This document shows, in pieces, positions 4,938 through 7,253 of a stretch of DNA of 7,253 bases. The notes under the pieces are model-generated. The model was not told where the DNA came from. It saw nothing but the letters and a program-made list of their open reading frames with translations, and did not search any database. How positions within the stretch are numbered: position 1 is the stretch's first letter; each line of letters starts with the position of its first letter. This DNA is from Bacteroidota bacterium (GTDB taxonomy: Bacteria > Bacteroidota > Bacteroidia > Bacteroidales > VadinHA17), in assembly GCA_030628785.1 (NCBI GenBank), contig DAOVQI010000160.1, positions 1-7,253 on the forward strand. The letters are read 5' to 3'. The translations under genes and the position numbers were made by a program.

Positions 4938-7253
4938 ATGGGAGAATTGTTTGCTCAAAAAAAAGCCGTCAAAGAAATTAAAACTGTACCGGAAAGACAA
5001 GGAAAGGATCAGGAATTAATCAAGTCTTCCGAAAAAGCAAAAAAGAAAACTTATAGTTTTGAAGAAGCATTTGAAGCTTCTTTGGAATATTTTGAAGGGG
5101 ATGAACTTGCAGCAAGGGTTTGGGTCAATAAATACGCTTTAAAAGATTCTTTTGGGAATCTTTATGAAAAAACTCCCGACGACATGCACAGACGCCTTGC
5201 CAGGGAAATCTACAGGATCGAGAAAAACTATCCCAATCCGCTGGATGAGGAATTAATTTACAGTGTGTTACAAGGCTTTAAATATGTAGTTCCCCAGGGA
5301 GGCCCCATGACAGGCATTGGTAATGAATACCAGATCGCCTCGTTGTCTAACTGTTTTGTTATTGGAAACGAAGGCTTATCCGATTCGTATGGAGGGATAC
5401 TAAAGATTGATCAGGAACAGGTACAGTTAATGAAACGAAGAGGAGGTGTGGGTCATGATTTAAGCCATATCCGTCCCTTAGGAAGCCATGTTATGAACAG
5501 TGCCTTAACATCCACAGGTGTTGTCCTGTTTATGGAACGATTTTCCAATTCCACAAGAGAAGTTGCACAGGATGGACGCAGAGGCGCCCTGATGTTAACC
5601 ATATCAATCAAACATCCCGATGTAGAGCATTTTATCGATGCAAAGATGACTGCTGGAAAAGTTACGGGAGCCAATATTTCGGTAAAGATCGATGATGAGT
5701 TTATGAATGCTGTGATCAATAATAAACCATATATTCAGCAGTATCCCATTGATGCAGAGGAGCCTGTTGTAACAAAAGAAATCGATGCCCGTAACCTTTG
5801 GAATAAAATTGTGCATAATGCATGGAAATCAGCCGAACCCGGTGTTATCTTTTGGGATACGATGATCAAAGAATCGGTACCTGATTGCTATGCCGATTTG
5901 GGATATAAAACAGTATCCACTAATCCATGTGGCGAAATACCTCTTTGTACATATGATAGCTGCAGGTTGCTGGCTATTAATTTGTACAGCTACGTTAACA
6001 ATCCGTTTACTGAAAAAGCAAAATTTAATTTTGAACTCTTTAAAGAACATGCGGGTCTGGCACAAAGGATCATGGATGATATTATCGATCTGGAAGTTGA
6101 AAAAATAGATACTATTCTAGCTAAAATTAGTTCAGATCCGGAAAATGATGACATCAAGAGGGTGGAAAGACATCTTTGGGAAAATATCAGGACAAAAACA
6201 CTCGAAGGCAGAAGGACCGGGATTGGTATTACAGCCGAGGGGGATATGATGGCTGCTTTAGGCCTGAGATATGGGAGTGAAAATGCCAATGATTTTTCAA
6301 TCGAGGTTCATAAAACGTTGGCGCTTGAAGTTTACCGTTCCTCAGTTTACCTTGCTAAGGAAAGAGGGAAATTTGATATATACGATTCCAACCGGGAAAA
6401 GAATAACCCGTTTATCCAGCGGGTAAAAGAAACCGATGAAGGTTTATACAATTATATGATCAAACATGGAAGAAGAAATATTTCCCTGTTGACTATTGCT
6501 CCTACCGGAACAACAAGCCTGATGACACAGACTACATCAGGTATTGAACCCGTATTTTCACCGGTATACCAGAGAAGAAGAAAAGTAAACCCAAACGACA
6601 AAGACGTAAATGTAACTTTCGTGGATGAAATAGGAGATGCCTGGGAAGAATATAATGTATTTCATCATAAATTTGTCGATTGGATGAAAGTAAAAGGGTA
6701 CGATCCTGAAGAAGTTATAAATTATGATGATAAGGAAATGGACGAGGTTGTTCAAAAATCCCCATATTATAAAGCTACTTCAAATGATGTCGATTGGATA
6801 AGTAAGGTAAAAATGCAGGGTGACGTTCAGAAATGGGTCGATCACTCCATTAGTGTAACCATTAATCTGCCAGAAGATGCGAAAGAGGAATTGGTAAGTG
6901 AGCTTTATATTACGGCTTGGAAATCAGGATGCAAGGGAACAACCGTTTACAGGGATGGATCAAGAACCGGCGTATTGGTTGCGGGAAAGAAGAATGAACA
7001 ACGGGATATTCCCAAGCGACCCAAAGTCCTGAATGCTGAAATAATCCGGTTTAACAATAACAATGAGAAATGGATAGCTTTTGTCGGACTTATGGAAGGA
7101 AGACCATATGAGATCTTTACCGGTCTTACCGACGAAGAAGTTTTTCCCATTCCAAAAACAATAACCAAAGGTACAATTATCAAGACAAAAGATGAGAACG
7201 GCAAAAACCGATACGATTTTCAATATACCGACAAATATGGATACATAAATACC
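4938..7253 (+). CDS. nrdJ: Adenosylcobalamin-dependent (class II) ribonucleotide reductase, 3' end outside window
   Basis: The frame runs 772 codons from ATG 4938 to the right edge without a stop. Class II reductases convert ribonucleotides to deoxyribonucleotides in the cytoplasm, using adenosylcobalamin to make a thiyl radical, and need neither oxygen nor a second radical subunit. The first redox Cys is Cys139 in SLSNCFV. KRRGGVGHDLSHIRPLGS (166-183) is a family block. NPCGE (329-333) carries Asn329, the thiyl-radical Cys331 and Glu333, and Cys342 (YDSC) lies 11 residues later. This is the same spacing as Asn320/Cys322/Glu324/Cys333 in the Thermotoga enzyme. APTGTTSLMTQTTSGIEP (521-538) is the substrate-phosphate region, and KGTTVYRDGSR (666-676) closes the catalytic domain. 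Residues about 690-772 resemble the C-terminal accessory region of class II enzymes. The cysteine-containing C-terminal tail expected in this family is not visible. Residues 1-38 are lysine-rich and look unconserved. Confidence 0.95.
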   Translation, partial: MGELFAQKKAVKEIKTVPERQGKDQELIKSSEKAKKKTYSFEEAFEASLEYFEGDELAARVWVNKYALKDSFGNLYEKTPDDMHRRLAREIYRIEKNYPNPLDEELIYSVLQGFKYVVPQGGPMTGIGNEYQIASLSNCFVIGNEGLSDSYGGILKIDQEQVQLMKRRGGVGHDLSHIRPLGSHVMNSALTSTGVVLFMERFSNSTREVAQDGRRGALMLTISIKHPDVEHFIDAKMTAGKVTGANISVKIDDEFMNAVINNKPYIQQYPIDAEEPVVTKEIDARNLWNKIVHNAWKSAEPGVIFWDTMIKESVPDCYADLGYKTVSTNPCGEIPLCTYDSCRLLAINLYSYVNNPFTEKAKFNFELFKEHAGLAQRIMDDIIDLEVEKIDTILAKISSDPENDDIKRVERHLWENIRTKTLEGRRTGIGITAEGDMMAALGLRYGSENANDFSIEVHKTLALEVYRSSVYLAKERGKFDIYDSNREKNNPFIQRVKETDEGLYNYMIKHGRRNISLLTIAPTGTTSLMTQTTSGIEPVFSPVYQRRRKVNPNDKDVNVTFVDEIGDAWEEYNVFHHKFVDWMKVKGYDPEEVINYDDKEMDEVVQKSPYYKATSNDVDWISKVKMQGDVQKWVDHSISVTINLPEDAKEELVSELYITAWKSGCKGTTVYRDGSRTGVLVAGKKNEQRDIPKRPKVLNAEIIRFNNNNEKWIAFVGLMEGRPYEIFTGLTDEEVFPIPKTITKGTIIKTKDENGKNRYDFQYTDKYGYINT

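Noticed and set aside
5453..6289. Several short open frames on the - strand and one on the + strand (5890-6108) across the reductase gene
   Set aside because: All overlap the long reductase frame, whose catalytic motifs are intact. Their translations look like low-complexity shadows.
1..7253. Previously undescribed system, mobile element, CRISPR array, tRNA or rRNA
   Set aside because: The window is almost fully explained by four familiar chromosomal genes. I saw no long direct or inverted repeats, no spaced repeats, no tRNA-like fold and no unexplained coding region.

Overview
The window reads as an ordinary chromosomal segment of a member of the Bacteroidota. Four protein genes all lie on the + strand: the 3' end of an alanine dehydrogenase gene (2-247), a complete Kdo transferase gene waaA/kdtA (320-1549), a complete Oar-type TonB-dependent outer-membrane receptor (1567-4779), and a long 5' part of a B12-dependent (class II) ribonucleotide reductase gene (4938 to the right edge). 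The Bacteroidota assignment rests on the protein types (Oar-like receptor with an N-terminal carboxypeptidase-regulatory-like domain, Bacteroidota-style WaaA and alanine dehydrogenase C-termini), on A/T-rich start regions without Shine-Dalgarno sequences, and on the moderately AT-rich composition. Genus cannot be decided from the sequence.

Layout. A 72-bp gap with an imperfect hairpin separates ald from waaA. waaA and the receptor gene are only 17 bp apart and are probably at least partly co-transcribed, although a weak Bacteroidota-like promoter match sits across the waaA stop codon. A 158-bp gap precedes the reductase gene. It holds a weak sigma70-like promoter match and no recognisable cobalamin riboswitch. 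Over 90 % of the window is coding, and no gene-free stretch exceeds 300 bp.

The four genes do not form an obvious pathway. Alanine dehydrogenase links alanine and pyruvate metabolism, WaaA adds Kdo to lipid A in the inner membrane, the receptor is an outer-membrane beta-barrel, and the reductase makes deoxyribonucleotides without needing oxygen. WaaA and the receptor share only an envelope theme. A class II enzyme would support DNA synthesis with or without oxygen if cobalamin is made or imported.

I found no mobile element, CRISPR array, RNA gene, toxin-antitoxin pair or defence gene, and nothing that qualifies as an undescribed system. The points worth a second look are small: homopolymer runs inside two coding regions, an Oar-type receptor immediately after an LPS-core gene, and the regulatory gaps.
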